This document shows positions 1 to 9,168 of a stretch of DNA of 64,000 nt, piece after piece (position 1 is the stretch's first letter; each line of letters starts with the position of its first letter). Source of the stretch: Amycolatopsis sp. NBRC 101858 (lineage in GTDB: Bacteria; Actinomycetota; Actinomycetes; Mycobacteriales; Pseudonocardiaceae). The translations under genes and the position numbers were made by a program. The notes beneath the pieces are model-generated. The model saw only the letters and a program-made list of their open reading frames with translations. It made no database searches and had not been told where the DNA came from. Location of the stretch: assembly GCF_030269325.1 (NCBI RefSeq), contig NZ_BSTD01000001.1, forward strand, positions 698,681-762,680, written 5' to 3'.

Positions 1-1
1 T

Positions 2-139
2 TATCAGGGCTGGCCGCCGGTGATCCCCCTTCCCGCGGTGGCGGGCGGCGTCCTCGGAGCGCTGGTGGTGGGCGGGCTGGCGGGGCTGCACCCGTCGCTG
101 CGCGCCGCGCGGATGCCACCGACGCAGGCGCTGGCATGA
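2..139 (+). CDS. ABC transporter permease, C-terminal end (partial)
   Basis: Only the last 45 residues are in the window; the frame is open from base 2 to a TGA at 137-139. They contain one hydrophobic segment (VIPLPAVAGGVLGALVVGG) followed by a short basic tail with HPSLRAARMPPTQALA. A final membrane helix followed by an R-x-x-P-x-x-A-L tail is typical of FtsX/MacB-type permeases of the LolCDE/MacB exporter class. The substrate cannot be inferred. The stop lies next to a possible ATG for the following reading frame, so the next lipoprotein gene is probably in the same operon. Confidence 0.7.
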   Translation, partial: YQGWPPVIPLPAVAGGVLGALVVGGLAGLHPSLRAARMPPTQALA

Positions 140-192
140 GTCGCTCACGGCGTGCTGACGAGTTCCTGAAAAGCGCCGGTCATGCTTCGTTC

Positions 193-738
193 ATGGCTCT
201 TCGTCTCTTGACTGTTCCCGCTCTGCTCCTGGGCTTGGCCGCGTGTTCGTCCCCGCCACCGGCGCCTCCGCAGGTGGCTTCGCTCTCGACGCCCGCGTCG
301 TCTTCTGCGGCGTCCGCCGCGCCGTCCACGGACGCGGACGGCGGCCGCCCACGCCACCGCGTCGACGAGACGGCGGAGGAGTCCAACCGCCTGATCGAGC
401 CGTGGCGCACGTGCATGAAGGACCACAACGCGGACGTCGACACGCAGCCGAACAGCATCGAGGGCGCGAAGAAGTGGAGCGCGGACCACAAGGACGCGGG
501 CGACGCGTGCCGGTCGAAGCTGCCGCTGCTGCCGTGGGGCATGGACCGCGAGAACCCGGCGTACCAGGACAACATGCACAAGTGGGTCCAGTGCATGAAC
601 GACAAGGGCATGCACGTGGCGGAGACCCCGGACAACGACGAGTCCCCGTGGACGTACTCGAGCGATGCGCAGCCCCCGAACGCGGACAAGATCGAACACG
701 ACTGCGAAGTGGCGATCCTCGGCCCGAGCGACAAGTGA
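193..738 (+). CDS. Secreted lipoprotein next to ABC exporter, unknown function
   Basis: The protein has 181 residues from this start. It begins with a short basic stretch, a hydrophobic core and a lipobox (GLAAC), so it should be lipid-anchored outside the membrane. A Ser/Pro/Ala-rich linker follows, then a domain with four cysteines in contexts such as RTCMKDHNAD and VQCMNDKGMHV. Small lipoproteins with such CM-x-x-H/K motifs are common beside actinobacterial ABC exporters. An in-frame ATG at 136 overlaps the upstream stop, but it would put 19 extra residues, including acidic ones, before the signal peptide, so I prefer 193. Function is unknown; a substrate-handling role with the upstream permease is inference. 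Confidence 0.6.
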   Translation: MALRLLTVPALLLGLAACSSPPPAPPQVASLSTPASSSAASAAPSTDADGGRPRHRVDETAEESNRLIEPWRTCMKDHNADVDTQPNSIEGAKKWSADHKDAGDACRSKLPLLPWGMDRENPAYQDNMHKWVQCMNDKGMHVAETPDNDESPWTYSSDAQPPNADKIEHDCEVAILGPSDK

Positions 739-739
739 C

Positions 740-776
740 TTGACCTCCAGTTTCCTGGAGGTTCCAGCATGGTCCC
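740..776 (+). promoter_or_regulatory. MerR-type promoter with palindromic operator in a 19-bp spacer
   Basis: A -35 element TTGACC (740-745) and a -10-like CAGCAT (765-770) are separated by 19 bp, longer than the usual 17. A perfect inverted repeat, ACCTCCAG, four bases, CTGGAGGT (743-762), sits between them. A palindrome in an over-long spacer is the signature of MerR-family activation by DNA distortion. Six bases separate the -10 from the ATG at 777, so the transcript would be leaderless. No MerR gene is in the window. Confidence 0.6.
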
Positions 777-1241
777 ATGACCGACTTGACGAAGGGCGTC
801 ACCGAGCTGGTGCTGGAAGCCCGTGACCTCGAGGCGTCCGAACGCTTCTACACCGAAGTGCTGGGGCTGCCGGTGGTGCTGCGCTGGGAGGACCCGGCGT
901 GGAAGGGCCGCGAGGCGGTGTGGGTCCAGTCCGGCGACCGCACCCGCATCGGCCTGTGGAAGCCGTTCGTGGGCATCGCGGGAGCCCGCCCGGGAGCACA
1001 CGTCCACTTCGCGATGACGGTGTCGGAGGAGGACTACGCGGCAGCGGTGGCCCGGGCGCGCGCCCAGGGTGTTTCGGTGGACGAGGTGTACTTCGGCGAC
1101 GACCCGTCGGCGCCTGGCCAGCGTTCGGCGTATGTGACGGACCCCGACGGGCACGTGGTGGAGCTGTGGACCCGAGACGTCGCGACCCAGGTCGACGCGG
1201 GGCCACCGCACGCGGTGACCCCGGACGTCTTCGGGGTTTAG
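777..1241 (+). CDS. VOC family protein (glyoxalase/bleomycin-resistance fold)
   Basis: This 154-residue protein has the two beta-alpha-beta-beta-beta modules of the vicinal oxygen chelate superfamily. The first begins at TELVLEARDLEASERFYTEV and the second ends with TDPDGHVVELW, which carries the usual C-terminal metal-ligand Glu. Members include glyoxalase I, extradiol dioxygenases and antibiotic-binding proteins, and the sequence alone does not fix the substrate. The MerR-type promoter in front of the ATG suggests induction by a small molecule or stress. The 3' end overlaps the convergent rdgB gene by four bases. Confidence 0.8.
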   Translation: MTDLTKGVTELVLEARDLEASERFYTEVLGLPVVLRWEDPAWKGREAVWVQSGDRTRIGLWKPFVGIAGARPGAHVHFAMTVSEEDYAAAVARARAQGVSVDEVYFGDDPSAPGQRSAYVTDPDGHVVELWTRDVATQVDAGPPHAVTPDVFGV

Positions 1242-1846
1242 CTCTCGGCGAGTTCCCGCAGTGCCGGGAGAAGCGCCCGCAAAGCCCGGCCCCGGTGTGA
1301 AACCGCGTCCTTCTCCGCCGGCTCCATCTCCGCCGACGTCCGCGACTCGCCGTCCGGCTGGAAGATCGGGTCGTACCCGAACCCATTGGCCCCCCGCCGG
1401 GCACGCACCATGGTCCCGCGCCACTCGCCGCGGACCACCGTCTCCTCGCCCGACACCAGCACCAACGCCGCCGCGCAGACGAACTGGGCCCCTCGGCGCT
1501 CGTCCGGCACGTCCCCGAGCTGCCCCAGCACCAGATTGAGGTTCGCCTCGTCGTCGCCGTGACCACCCGACCACCGCGCCGACAGCACCCCCGGCATCCC
1601 GTTCAGCGCGTCGATCGCGATACCCGAGTCGTCCGCGATGGCCGGCAACCCGCAAGCCGCCACCGCGTCGCGGGCCTTCGCCACCGCATTACCCTCGAAG
1701 TCCGGTGCGGTCTCGGGAGCCTCCGGGAACGAAGGCACGTCCGCGAGCCCGATGACCTCCAGGCCGGAGATTCCTTCAGCGGCAAGGATCCGCCGCAGCT
1801 CACCCAGCTTCTTCTCGTTGCGCGTGGCCAGAAGCAGCTTCGTCAC
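1238..1846 (-). CDS. rdgB: RdgB/HAM1 family non-canonical purine NTP pyrophosphatase
   Basis: It hydrolyses dITP, dXTP and XTP to monophosphates, which keeps deaminated purines out of nucleic acids. The 202-residue protein has the family motifs: an N-terminal [10 protein letters not shown] substrate loop (8-17), FEGNA (50-54), ADDSG (71-75), FGYDPIF (156-162) and SHRGRAL (183-189). The GTG start at 1846 overlaps the rph stop by four bases (GTGA), so the two are probably translationally coupled, as in mycobacteria. Length and motifs are complete. Confidence 0.93.
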   Translation of the reverse strand: MTKLLLATRNEKKLGELRRILAAEGISGLEVIGLADVPSFPEAPETAPDFEGNAVAKARDAVAACGLPAIADDSGIAIDALNGMPGVLSARWSGGHGDDEANLNLVLGQLGDVPDERRGAQFVCAAALVLVSGEETVVRGEWRGTMVRARRGANGFGYDPIFQPDGESRTSAEMEPAEKDAVSHRGRALRALLPALRELAES

Positions 1847-2619
1847 TTCGAGCCCTTCTTCTTGTCCGGACGCGGTTCCGGCAGCTCGCCCGGGTACGGC
1901 AGCGCCAGCGCCTCGTTCTGCAGCCGGGTCAGCTCTTCGCAGCCCGCCTGGGCCAGGTCCAGCATCTTGTCCAAAGTGGACCGCGCGAAGGTCGCGCCCT
2001 CGCCGGTGCCCTGGACCTCGATCAGCGTGCCCGCGTCCGTCGCCACCACGTTCATGTCGACCTCGGCGCGCGAGTCCTCCTCGTACGGCAGGTCGAGGCG
2101 CACCCGGCCGTCGACCACGCCGACGCTCACCGCCGCCACCGACGACGACAGCGGCTGCGGGTCGTTGAGGCGGTTCGCCGCGCCCAGCCACGTGATCGCG
2201 TCGGCCAGGGCCACGTACCCACCGGTCACCGCGGCCGTGCGGGTGCCGCCGTCGGCCTGGATGACGTCGCAGTCGATGACGATCGTGTTCTCGCCCAGCG
2301 CCGCCAGGTCGATGCAGGCGCGCAGGGAACGGCCGATCAGCCGCGAGATCTCGTGCGTGCGCCCGCCGATCCGGCCCTTCACCGACTCGCGGTCACCGCG
2401 GGTGTTGGTCGCGGACGGCAGCATCGCGTACTCGGCCGTCACCCAGCCGAGCCCGGACCCGGCCCGCCAGCGCGGCACCCCTTCGGTGACGCTCGCGGCG
2501 CACAGCACCCGCGTGTTGCCGAATTCGATCAGCACCGACCCCGCCGGCCACTTCTGGAACCCCCGGGTGATCTTGATGTCACGGAGCTGGTCGTCGTTCC
2601 TGCCGTCTTTTCGAGCCAC
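1843..2619 (-). CDS. rph: Ribonuclease PH
   Basis: Phosphate-dependent 3'-5' exoribonuclease that trims tRNA 3' ends and other RNAs. The 258-residue protein is full length for the family. It opens with the conserved [19 protein letters not shown] N-terminus, has the Arg-rich phosphate-binding region [20 protein letters not shown] and the [18 protein letters not shown] core motif. A short Lys-rich tail (DKKKGSK) ends the protein. It leads a coupled pair with rdgB and follows the metallo-hydrolase gene by 23 bp, so a murI-hydrolase-rph-rdgB transcription unit is likely. Confidence 0.95.
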   Translation of the reverse strand: MARKDGRNDDQLRDIKITRGFQKWPAGSVLIEFGNTRVLCAASVTEGVPRWRAGSGLGWVTAEYAMLPSATNTRGDRESVKGRIGGRTHEISRLIGRSLRACIDLAALGENTIVIDCDVIQADGGTRTAAVTGGYVALADAITWLGAANRLNDPQPLSSSVAAVSVGVVDGRVRLDLPYEEDSRAEVDMNVVATDAGTLIEVQGTGEGATFARSTLDKMLDLAQAGCEELTRLQNEALALPYPGELPEPRPDKKKGSK

Positions 2620-2642
2620 GGGAGCACTCTAGGACCGACCGC

Positions 2643-3410
2643 TCAGACGTCGTAGACGGCACCCTGCTTGACGACCTCGGCCCCCGGGAACTCCGCCGAG
2701 GCCTCCGCCAGAACCGCGCCCGCGTCCGTCCACGGCGCGATGTGCGTCAGCAGCAGCCGGCCGACCCCGGCCTCGCGCGCCAGCTCGCCGGCCTGCTTGC
2801 CCGACAGGTGCACCCCGGCCGGCCGCTCGGCCGAATCCGTCCAGGACGCCTCGGCCAGCAGCAGGTCGACGCCGTCGGCGAGCTCGTTCAGCGCCGCGCA
2901 CGGCCCGGTGTCGCCGGTGAACGCGAGGATCCGGCCGCCGTAGGACACGCGCAGGCCGTACGCCGGGGTCGGGTGGTCGACCTCGACCGCGACGACCTCG
3001 AACGGCCCGATCCGGAACGGTTCCGGCCGCAGCGGGTGGAAGGCGTAGACGTCGGTGAGGTCGGTGGTGGCCCGTTCGGCCTCGTTGGGCGCATAGGCGT
3101 TCGCGAGCCGCAGAGGAGCGTCGTGCGGCGCGTACAGCGGCAGCAGCCGCGGGCGGGCCGGGTACGGCGGCGCCGGGTGGTAGCGGCGCAGGACGGTGAG
3201 TGCGCTGACGTCGGCGCAGTGGTCGGGGTGCAGGTGCGTGAGCACCAGGGCGTCCAGTTCGAACGGGTCGGCCACGGCCTGCAGCTGCGCCAGCGTTCCG
3301 TTGCCGAGTTCGAGGCCGAGCAGGAAACCCTCCGCCTCGACCAGGTAACCGGACGCGGCGGTGTTGGGCCCGGGGATGCTGCCGGAGCACCCGAGGATGG
3401 TCAGTCGCAC
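2643..3410 (-). CDS. Metallo-beta-lactamase-fold hydrolase, Rv1339-like
   Basis: The 255-residue protein starts with the strand LTILGCSGSIPGPNTAAS typical of RNase Z and cyclic-nucleotide phosphodiesterase branches. It has the metal motif HLHPDH (59-64), a later FTGDTG Asp, and a final His in LLLTHIAPW. Gene order murI, this gene, rph, rdgB is that of Rv1338-Rv1341. Rv1339 has been reported to hydrolyse cAMP, so a cyclic-nucleotide phosphodiesterase role is a reasonable family-based inference; RNA processing is the alternative. Confidence 0.85.
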   Translation of the reverse strand: MRLTILGCSGSIPGPNTAASGYLVEAEGFLLGLELGNGTLAQLQAVADPFELDALVLTHLHPDHCADVSALTVLRRYHPAPPYPARPRLLPLYAPHDAPLRLANAYAPNEAERATTDLTDVYAFHPLRPEPFRIGPFEVVAVEVDHPTPAYGLRVSYGGRILAFTGDTGPCAALNELADGVDLLLAEASWTDSAERPAGVHLSGKQAGELAREAGVGRLLLTHIAPWTDAGAVLAEASAEFPGAEVVKQGAVYDV

Positions 3411-3439
3411 TTCGACACCCTAAGCGCCCGCAGGCCTGA

Positions 3440-4246
3440 TCACGCGGTGGTGGGAGCGAGGACACCCGGGGCGAACCCCATGAACCGCTGGGCGAGCCGG
3501 GTGAACGGCTCGGCCGAACCGGTGGCGAGGAACTCGTGGCGCGGCGGCGTCTCCCGGGTCGTCAGCAGGTCCCGCTCGGTGAGCACGCGGACGACGTCCT
3601 TGGCGGTCTCCTCCGCGCTCGAAACCAGGGTGACCTCCTGGCCCATCACGATCTGCAGCACGCCCTGCAGGAGCGGGTAGTGCGTGCAGCCGAGCACGAG
3701 CGTGTCGACCTCGGCGTCGAGCAGCGGCTGCAGATAGCCCTGCGCGAGCCCGAGGACCTGGCGGCCGGAGGTGATGCCGCGCTCGACGAAGTCGACGAAC
3801 CGCGGGCAGGCGACGCTGGTGAGCGTGATGCCCGGCGCGGCGGCGAACGCGTCCTCGTAGGCCCGCGACCGCACGGTGCCCTCGGTGCCGATCACGCCGA
3901 CGCGGCCGGTGTGCGTGGCCACGACGGCGCGGCGCGCGGCGGGCAGGACGACCTCGATGACCGGCACGTCGTAGCGCTCGCGGGCGTCGCGCAGGCAGGC
4001 CGCGGACGCCGTGTTGCAGGCGATGACCAGGGCTTTCACGCCGCTTTCGACGATCTCGTCGAGAGCCTCGAGCGCGTAGCTGCGGGCGGTGGCGATCGGG
4101 AGCGGGCCGTACGGGTTGCGTGCAGTGTCGCCGACGTAGCGGAGCTGCTCGGCGGGCAGCTGCTCGAGGAGCGCCCTCGCGACGGTCAGCCCGCCGACGC
4201 CGGAATCGAACACGCCGATCGGGGCATCAGCGGGCGAGGACGTCAC
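3440..4246 (-). CDS. murI: Glutamate racemase
   Basis: Supplies D-glutamate for peptidoglycan by cofactor-independent racemisation. The 268-residue protein shows FDSGVGGL (13-20) and the two catalytic cysteines: Cys77 in VIACNTAS and Cys187 in LGCTHYPLL. The [11 protein letters not shown] segment is also family-typical. Its ATG overlaps the stop of the rhomboid gene by four bases, so the pair is coupled. A second, distinct amino-acid racemase lies at 5828-6550; this one is the peptidoglycan enzyme by motif and by its mycobacterial neighbourhood. Confidence 0.95.
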   Translation of the reverse strand: MTSSPADAPIGVFDSGVGGLTVARALLEQLPAEQLRYVGDTARNPYGPLPIATARSYALEALDEIVESGVKALVIACNTASAACLRDARERYDVPVIEVVLPAARRAVVATHTGRVGVIGTEGTVRSRAYEDAFAAAPGITLTSVACPRFVDFVERGITSGRQVLGLAQGYLQPLLDAEVDTLVLGCTHYPLLQGVLQIVMGQEVTLVSSAEETAKDVVRVLTERDLLTTRETPPRHEFLATGSAEPFTRLAQRFMGFAPGVLAPTTA

Positions 4247-4893
4247 CCTTCGAGGTTACCCGGCACCGCGGGCTCGGCTTTGCGCGACTTGCCCGTGCGG
4301 CCGGTCAGCCACGCCGCGAGGACGCCGGCCAGCGCGCCGAAGACGTGGCCCTGCCAGGAAACACCCGGGTTACCGGGCAGCAGGCCGGCGAGCATGCCGC
4401 TCCACACGCCGAGCAGGACGACGGCGACCAGGATCTGCCCGGCCGCGCGGTTGAAGATGCCGCGCACCAGCAGGTAGGCGAGCCAGCCGAAGGCCAGCCC
4501 GGACGCGCCGACGGTGACCGTGTTCGCCGGCCCGATCAGCCACACCCCGAGCCCGGACACCACCCAGATGATGGCCGTGACCAGGGCGAACCGGCCGATC
4601 CCGGCGGCCATGGCGAGGAAGGAGAACAGGAGCACCGGCACGGTGTTGGCGAACAGGTGCGACCAGCCGGCGTGCAGCAGCGGCGCGAACAGCACGCCGT
4701 CGAGGCCGGACAGCACCCGCGAATGGATGCCGCCCTGGTCCAGGTCGCCGGGCAGGATCACGTCCACCAGCTCGACCAGGTAGAGCAGGAGGGTGAACGA
4801 GAGCGCGACGAGCGCGGCCGCCTTCGGTTTCGGCGGCAGCACGCGCTTGGCGGCGTCGGTTTCCGGGACGGGGTTCACGGGCAAAGTGCTCAC
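4243..4893 (-). CDS. Rhomboid family intramembrane serine protease
   Basis: The 216-residue protein has about six predicted membrane helices. It carries the rhomboid signatures HLFANT (79-84), GASG with nucleophile Ser131, and GHVFGALAG with catalytic His183, so the Ser-His dyad is intact. It cleaves substrates within the membrane; the substrate is unknown. Gene order matches Rv1337 next to murI. The ATG start at 4893 gives a short cytoplasmic N-terminus of about 25 residues. Confidence 0.9.
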   Translation of the reverse strand: MSTLPVNPVPETDAAKRVLPPKPKAAALVALSFTLLLYLVELVDVILPGDLDQGGIHSRVLSGLDGVLFAPLLHAGWSHLFANTVPVLLFSFLAMAAGIGRFALVTAIIWVVSGLGVWLIGPANTVTVGASGLAFGWLAYLLVRGIFNRAAGQILVAVVLLGVWSGMLAGLLPGNPGVSWQGHVFGALAGVLAAWLTGRTGKSRKAEPAVPGNLEG

Positions 4894-4955
4894 GTGATCG
4901 ACGCTACGTCGGTCCCGGCGGCCGCACCTCGGGTGAAATCCCTGATCCCGGCTTT

Positions 4956-4978
4956 TTGTCGGACCCTGCCGCTAGCGT
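4956..4978 (+). promoter_or_regulatory. PafBC (RecA-independent SOS)-like promoter of nat
   Basis: TTGTCGGAC (4956-4964), exactly eight bases, then TAGCGT (4973-4978) as -10. This fits the mycobacterial damage-response pattern TTGTCRGTG-N8-TAnnnT recognised by PafBC, apart from the last two bases of the first box. The ATG at 4987 lies eight bases past the -10, so the leader is nearly absent. The same arrangement stands before dinG and a GNAT gene in this window. Confidence 0.55.
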
Positions 4979-4986
4979 CTGGGGGC

Positions 4987-5838
4987 ATGGGGAACTTCGA
5001 CGTTGACGGATACCTGAAGCGGCTCGGCCTCGACGCCGAGCCGCCGAGTGTCGCCGCGCTGCGGCGGCTGCACGCGGCGCACGTCGAGCGCGTGCCGTAC
5101 GAACCGCTGGAGATCCAGCTCGGGCGGCCGACGCCGCTGGAGCCGTCGGCGTCGATCGCGCGGATCCTGCGTGGTCGCGGCGGGTACTGCTACCACCTGA
5201 ACGGCGCCTTCTCGGCCCTGCTGCGCGAGCTCGGCTACCAGGTCACGCGCCACCTCGGCGGGGTGCAGGGCGGCGCGGGCGACGCACCGAACGTCGGCCG
5301 CAACCACCTGGCACTGACCGTCACCGGCGTGCCGGACGAGCCGGAGACGACGTGGCTGGTGGACGCCGGGCTCGGCGACGGCATCCACGAGCCGCTACCC
5401 CTACGGGAAGGGTCGTACACCCAGGGCCCGCACACCTACCGGCTGCGGCCGTCGGAGGTGGCGGCGGGTGGCTGGCGGTTCGACCACGACCCGTCAGGCA
5501 GCTTCGTCGGCTTCGACTTCGCGCCGGGCGTGGCGGAGATGACCGACTTCGCGGAGAAGCACGCGTGGCTGTCGACGGCGCCGGAGTCCGGGTTCGTGCG
5601 GGTATGCGTACTGCAACGCCGGGACGCGACGGGCGTCGACACCCTGCGGGCGCGGACCCTGAACCGCCACGGCGCCAAGGAGGTCGTCGAATCCCCGCAC
5701 GCCTGGTGGACGGCCGCGGCGGACGTCTTCGGCATCACGCCGGACCTGTTCACGGCCGAGGAGCGCGAGCGGCTGTGGCGGCAGGTCGTGGCGCAGCACG
5801 AAGCCCACGTGAGCGGCGGGCCGGTGGTCAGCGTGTGA
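4987..5838 (+). CDS. nat: Arylamine N-acetyltransferase
   Basis: Transfers acetyl from acetyl-CoA to arylamines and hydrazines. The 283-residue protein has the full NAT triad: Cys68 in RGGYCYHLN, His107 in GRNHLAL and Asp126 in LVDAGLGD. Length is normal for bacterial NATs. It sits as an insertion inside an otherwise mycobacteria-like gene order, and its promoter resembles the PafBC damage motif, which would link it to genotoxic stress. The 3' end overlaps the convergent racemase gene by 11 bases. Confidence 0.93.
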   Translation: MGNFDVDGYLKRLGLDAEPPSVAALRRLHAAHVERVPYEPLEIQLGRPTPLEPSASIARILRGRGGYCYHLNGAFSALLRELGYQVTRHLGGVQGGAGDAPNVGRNHLALTVTGVPDEPETTWLVDAGLGDGIHEPLPLREGSYTQGPHTYRLRPSEVAAGGWRFDHDPSGSFVGFDFAPGVAEMTDFAEKHAWLSTAPESGFVRVCVLQRRDATGVDTLRARTLNRHGAKEVVESPHAWWTAAADVFGITPDLFTAEERERLWRQVVAQHEAHVSGGPVVSV

Positions 5839-6550
5839 CCGGGGCCGCCGGCAGCGGCGTCTTGCCGAGCGCGTGGTCGACGGCGGCGCCGGCGTGCAGG
5901 CTGGTCGTGGGGAACGTCGGCACCGGCGAGTCCTCCGGGCCGACGAGCAGCTCGATCTCGGTGCACCCGTAGATCACGCCCTCGGCGCCCGCCTCGACCA
6001 GCCGGGCGATCACCTCGCGGTAAGCCTGCCGGGACTCGGGCTTCACGACGCCCAGCACCAGTTCGTCGTAGATGACCCGGTGCACCAGGTCGCGGTCTTC
6101 GGCGCTCGGCGCGAGGACGTCCAGGCCGTGCGCGGCGAGCCGGTCGCGGTAGAACGGCTGCCCCATGGTGAACCCGGTGCCGAGCAACCCGACCCGGCGG
6201 ATCCCGGCGGCCTTGATGGCCGCGGCGGTGGCGTCGCCGAGGTGCAGCAGCGGGATGCCGAGGCCGTCCGCCAGCCGATCGGCGACCTTGTGCATGGTGT
6301 TGGTGCAGAGCACGACGAAGTCGGCGCCGGCCGCTTCGAGCGCGCGAGCCGCGCGGTTCAGCTCCGCGCCGGCGTCGTCCCAGCGGTCCTCGGCCTGCAT
6401 GGCCTCGATGGCGGCGAAGTCGACGGAGTAGAGCACCGTGTGCGCCGAGTGGAAGCCACCCAGGGCGGCTTTCACCCGTTCGTTTACCAGGCGGTAGTAC
6501 TCGATGGACGATTCCCAGCTCATCCCGCCCAGCAGCCCGATGACCTTCAT
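5828..6550 (-). CDS. Aspartate/glutamate racemase family protein
   Basis: The 240-residue protein begins MKVIGLLGGMSWESSIEYY, the hallmark of the aspartate racemase/YgeA branch. Both catalytic cysteines are present: Cys82 in VLCTNTMHK and Cys196 in YGCTEIELL. It interconverts L- and D-forms of an amino acid, probably aspartate, glutamate or a broad range. It is not MurI, which lies 1.6 kb away. Its start codon is only nine bases from the divergent metallo-hydrolase start, and both start codons lie in one palindrome. Confidence 0.88.
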   Translation of the reverse strand: MKVIGLLGGMSWESSIEYYRLVNERVKAALGGFHSAHTVLYSVDFAAIEAMQAEDRWDDAGAELNRAARALEAAGADFVVLCTNTMHKVADRLADGLGIPLLHLGDATAAAIKAAGIRRVGLLGTGFTMGQPFYRDRLAAHGLDVLAPSAEDRDLVHRVIYDELVLGVVKPESRQAYREVIARLVEAGAEGVIYGCTEIELLVGPEDSPVPTFPTTSLHAGAAVDHALGKTPLPAAPVTR

Positions 6551-6562
6551 GCTGTCAGCATG
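6548..6562. promoter_or_regulatory. 15-bp palindrome spanning two divergent start codons
   Basis: CATGCTG, one base, CAGCATG is a perfect inverted repeat. Its left CAT is the start codon of the minus-strand racemase and its right ATG the start of the plus-strand metallo-hydrolase. Neither gene has a purine-rich ribosome binding site there. It may be an operator covering both genes, or one start may be misplaced. Confidence 0.4.
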
Positions 6563-7387
6563 CCCGAACTGCGCACGGCCTTCGCCGGGGTATCGAACGT
6601 CCTGGTCACCGACGGCACCTCGAGCGTGCTGGTCGACGGCTTCTTCTCGCGGCCGTCACTGCTGAAGATGGCGACGCGCGTGGCGCCGGACCGCGGCCGG
6701 ATCGACGAGGCCCTGCGCCGGCTCGGCGTCACGAAGCTCGACGCCGTCCTGGTCGCGCACTCCCACGTCGACCACGCCCTCGACGCGCCGGTCGTCGCCG
6801 AGCTGACCGGCGCCACGCTGGCCGGCTCGCCGTCGACCCGGAAGGTCCAGGAGGGCTACGGCCTGGCCGCCGAGCCGTTCGAAGAGCTCGTCCCGGGCAA
6901 GCCGGTCGAGTTCGGCGCCTTCACCGTGACCCCGGTCGACACCCGGCACAGCGACGGTGACCGGGTGCCGGGCGAGATCACCGAGCCGGTCCGGCTGCCG
7001 GCCAAGGCGAAGGCCTTCAAGACCGGCCGGTGCTACTCGTTCCACATCGCCCACGCGGCGGGCAACGTCCTGGTGCACGCGTCGGCGAACTTCGTGCCCG
7101 GCGCACTGGCCGGCTACGCCGCGGACGTCGTCTACCTCGGCGCCGGAGCGGCCGGGAAGCAGACCGAGGAATGGCGGGAGCGGTACTGGCGCGAGACCGT
7201 CGGCGCGCTCGGCCCGCGTGTCGTCCGGCCGATCCACTGGGACGCCTTCTGGCGGCCGCTGTCGAAGCCGCTCAAGCTGCTGCCGAAGGTCTTCGACGAC
7301 CTGGAGACGACCATGGCCACCTTCCGGCGGCTGGCCGAGGCCGACGGGATCGACCTCGCCCTGCCCGAACTCTGGAAGGCCGAGTGA
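6560..7387 (+). CDS. MBL-fold metallo-hydrolase
   Basis: The 275-residue protein has an N-terminal strand pair with VLVDGFFSRP, then the metal motif HSHVDH (67-72). Further candidate ligands occur in VHASANF and PIHWDAFW. The overall layout recalls lactonase/UlaG-like hydrolases, but several ligand positions are unusual (Ser-Ala-Asn rather than Gly-Asp), so activity is uncertain. The reading frame is open far upstream, but only this ATG gives a sensible domain start. Divergent partner of the racemase gene. Confidence 0.7.
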   Translation: MPELRTAFAGVSNVLVTDGTSSVLVDGFFSRPSLLKMATRVAPDRGRIDEALRRLGVTKLDAVLVAHSHVDHALDAPVVAELTGATLAGSPSTRKVQEGYGLAAEPFEELVPGKPVEFGAFTVTPVDTRHSDGDRVPGEITEPVRLPAKAKAFKTGRCYSFHIAHAAGNVLVHASANFVPGALAGYAADVVYLGAGAAGKQTEEWRERYWRETVGALGPRVVRPIHWDAFWRPLSKPLKLLPKVFDDLETTMATFRRLAEADGIDLALPELWKAE

Positions 7388-7388
7388 C

Positions 7389-8342
<954 letters not shown>

Positions 8343-8615
8343 TCAGCCACCGGCCACGGCGGGGAGGATGGTCAGGGTGTCGCCGTCCTTGACCTCGGCC
8401 TCGAGCCCGCCGGCGAAGCGCACGTCCTCGTCGTTGACGTAGACGTTGATGAAGCGGTGCAGCTTCTCCTCCTTCACCAGCCGGCCCTTGATGCCGGCGT
8501 GGCGGGACTCGACGTCGTCGATGACCTCGAGGACGGTCGCGCCCTTCGCCTCGACGGACTTCTCGCCGCCGGTGTGGGTGCGCAGGATCGTCGGGATGGA
8601 GACGGTCACGGCCAT
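8343..8615 (-). CDS. cysO: CysO sulfur-carrier protein (MoaD/ThiS fold)
   Basis: The 90-residue ubiquitin-like protein ends in Gly-Gly (VAGG), the site that is activated to a thiocarboxylate. Sulfur is handed to CysM, and Mec then releases cysteine. It has a clear GGAGG ribosome site eight to nine bases before the ATG and lies between mec and cysM, exactly as in mycobacteria (Rv1334-Rv1336). The KEEKLHRFINVYVNDEDVR region is typical of CysO. The Gly-Gly is at the very C-terminus, so no proteolytic maturation is predicted. Confidence 0.93.
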   Translation of the reverse strand: MAVTVSIPTILRTHTGGEKSVEAKGATVLEVIDDVESRHAGIKGRLVKEEKLHRFINVYVNDEDVRFAGGLEAEVKDGDTLTILPAVAGG

Positions 8616-8679
8616 GGGTTCTTACCTCCGGTGGTTTCCTAGACGCAGACGCCTGCGGCGCGCGGTTTGTTCCGACGGG

Positions 8680-9087
8680 TCAGTCGACGATCTCGACCGG
8701 CTCCTCGGTGATCTCGGCGTCCACGATCCGGTACGACCGGAACTCGTGCACTTCGGGGTCGCGGGTGGAGACGAGCACGTAGTGCGCGTCCGGCTCGGCC
8801 GCGATGTTCGCGTCGGTCCGCGACGGGTAGGCCTCGGTCGCGGTGTGCGAGTGGTAGATCACCACGGGCACCTCGTCGTTGGCGGCCATCTCGCGGTAGA
8901 GCTTCAGCAGGTCACCGGAGTCGAACTCGTAGAACGTCGGCGAGCGCGCGGCGTTCAGCATGGGGATGAACCGCTCGGCCGAGTCCGACCCCTCGGGCCC
9001 GGCGATGACACCGCACGCCTCATCGGGATGGTCACGGCGGGCATGGGCGACGATCTCGTCGACGAGTTCACGGCGGATCCGGAGCAC
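8680..9087 (-). CDS. mec: Mec, CysO-cysteine peptidase (JAMM metalloprotease)
   Basis: Zinc protease that removes the new cysteine from the CysO C-terminus. The 135-residue protein contains the JAMM motif: Glu23 in DEACGV, then His79, His81, Ser89 and Asp92 in HSHTATEAYPSRTD. It heads the mec-cysO-cysM unit. The start is GTG at 9087, and a promoter with its -10 six bases upstream implies a leaderless transcript. A gap of 64 bases precedes cysO. Confidence 0.93.
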   Translation of the reverse strand: MLRIRRELVDEIVAHARRDHPDEACGVIAGPEGSDSAERFIPMLNAARSPTFYEFDSGDLLKLYREMAANDEVPVVIYHSHTATEAYPSRTDANIAAEPDAHYVLVSTRDPEVHEFRSYRIVDAEITEEPVEIVD

Positions 9088-9093
9088 ACCGAC

Positions 9094-9121
9094 ATCTTAG
9101 GTGGTGGACACAAGCTGTCCA
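9094..9121 (-). promoter_or_regulatory. Sigma-70-type promoter of mec-cysO-cysM, leaderless
   Basis: On the minus strand TGGACA (9121-9116) matches -35 TTGACA in five of six positions, and TAAGAT (9099-9094) is a good -10; the spacer is 16 bp. Transcription would begin at or next to the GTG at 9087. The boxes are read by eye. Confidence 0.5.
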
Positions 9122-9168
9122 GATGATGAGATATACCGCTCACCAGGCGTTCCTGGGACACTGAGGGG

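Noticed and set aside
180..1655. 491-residue minus-strand frame over the lipoprotein and VOC genes
   Set aside because: No domain; the sense-strand genes have a lipobox and VOC motifs.
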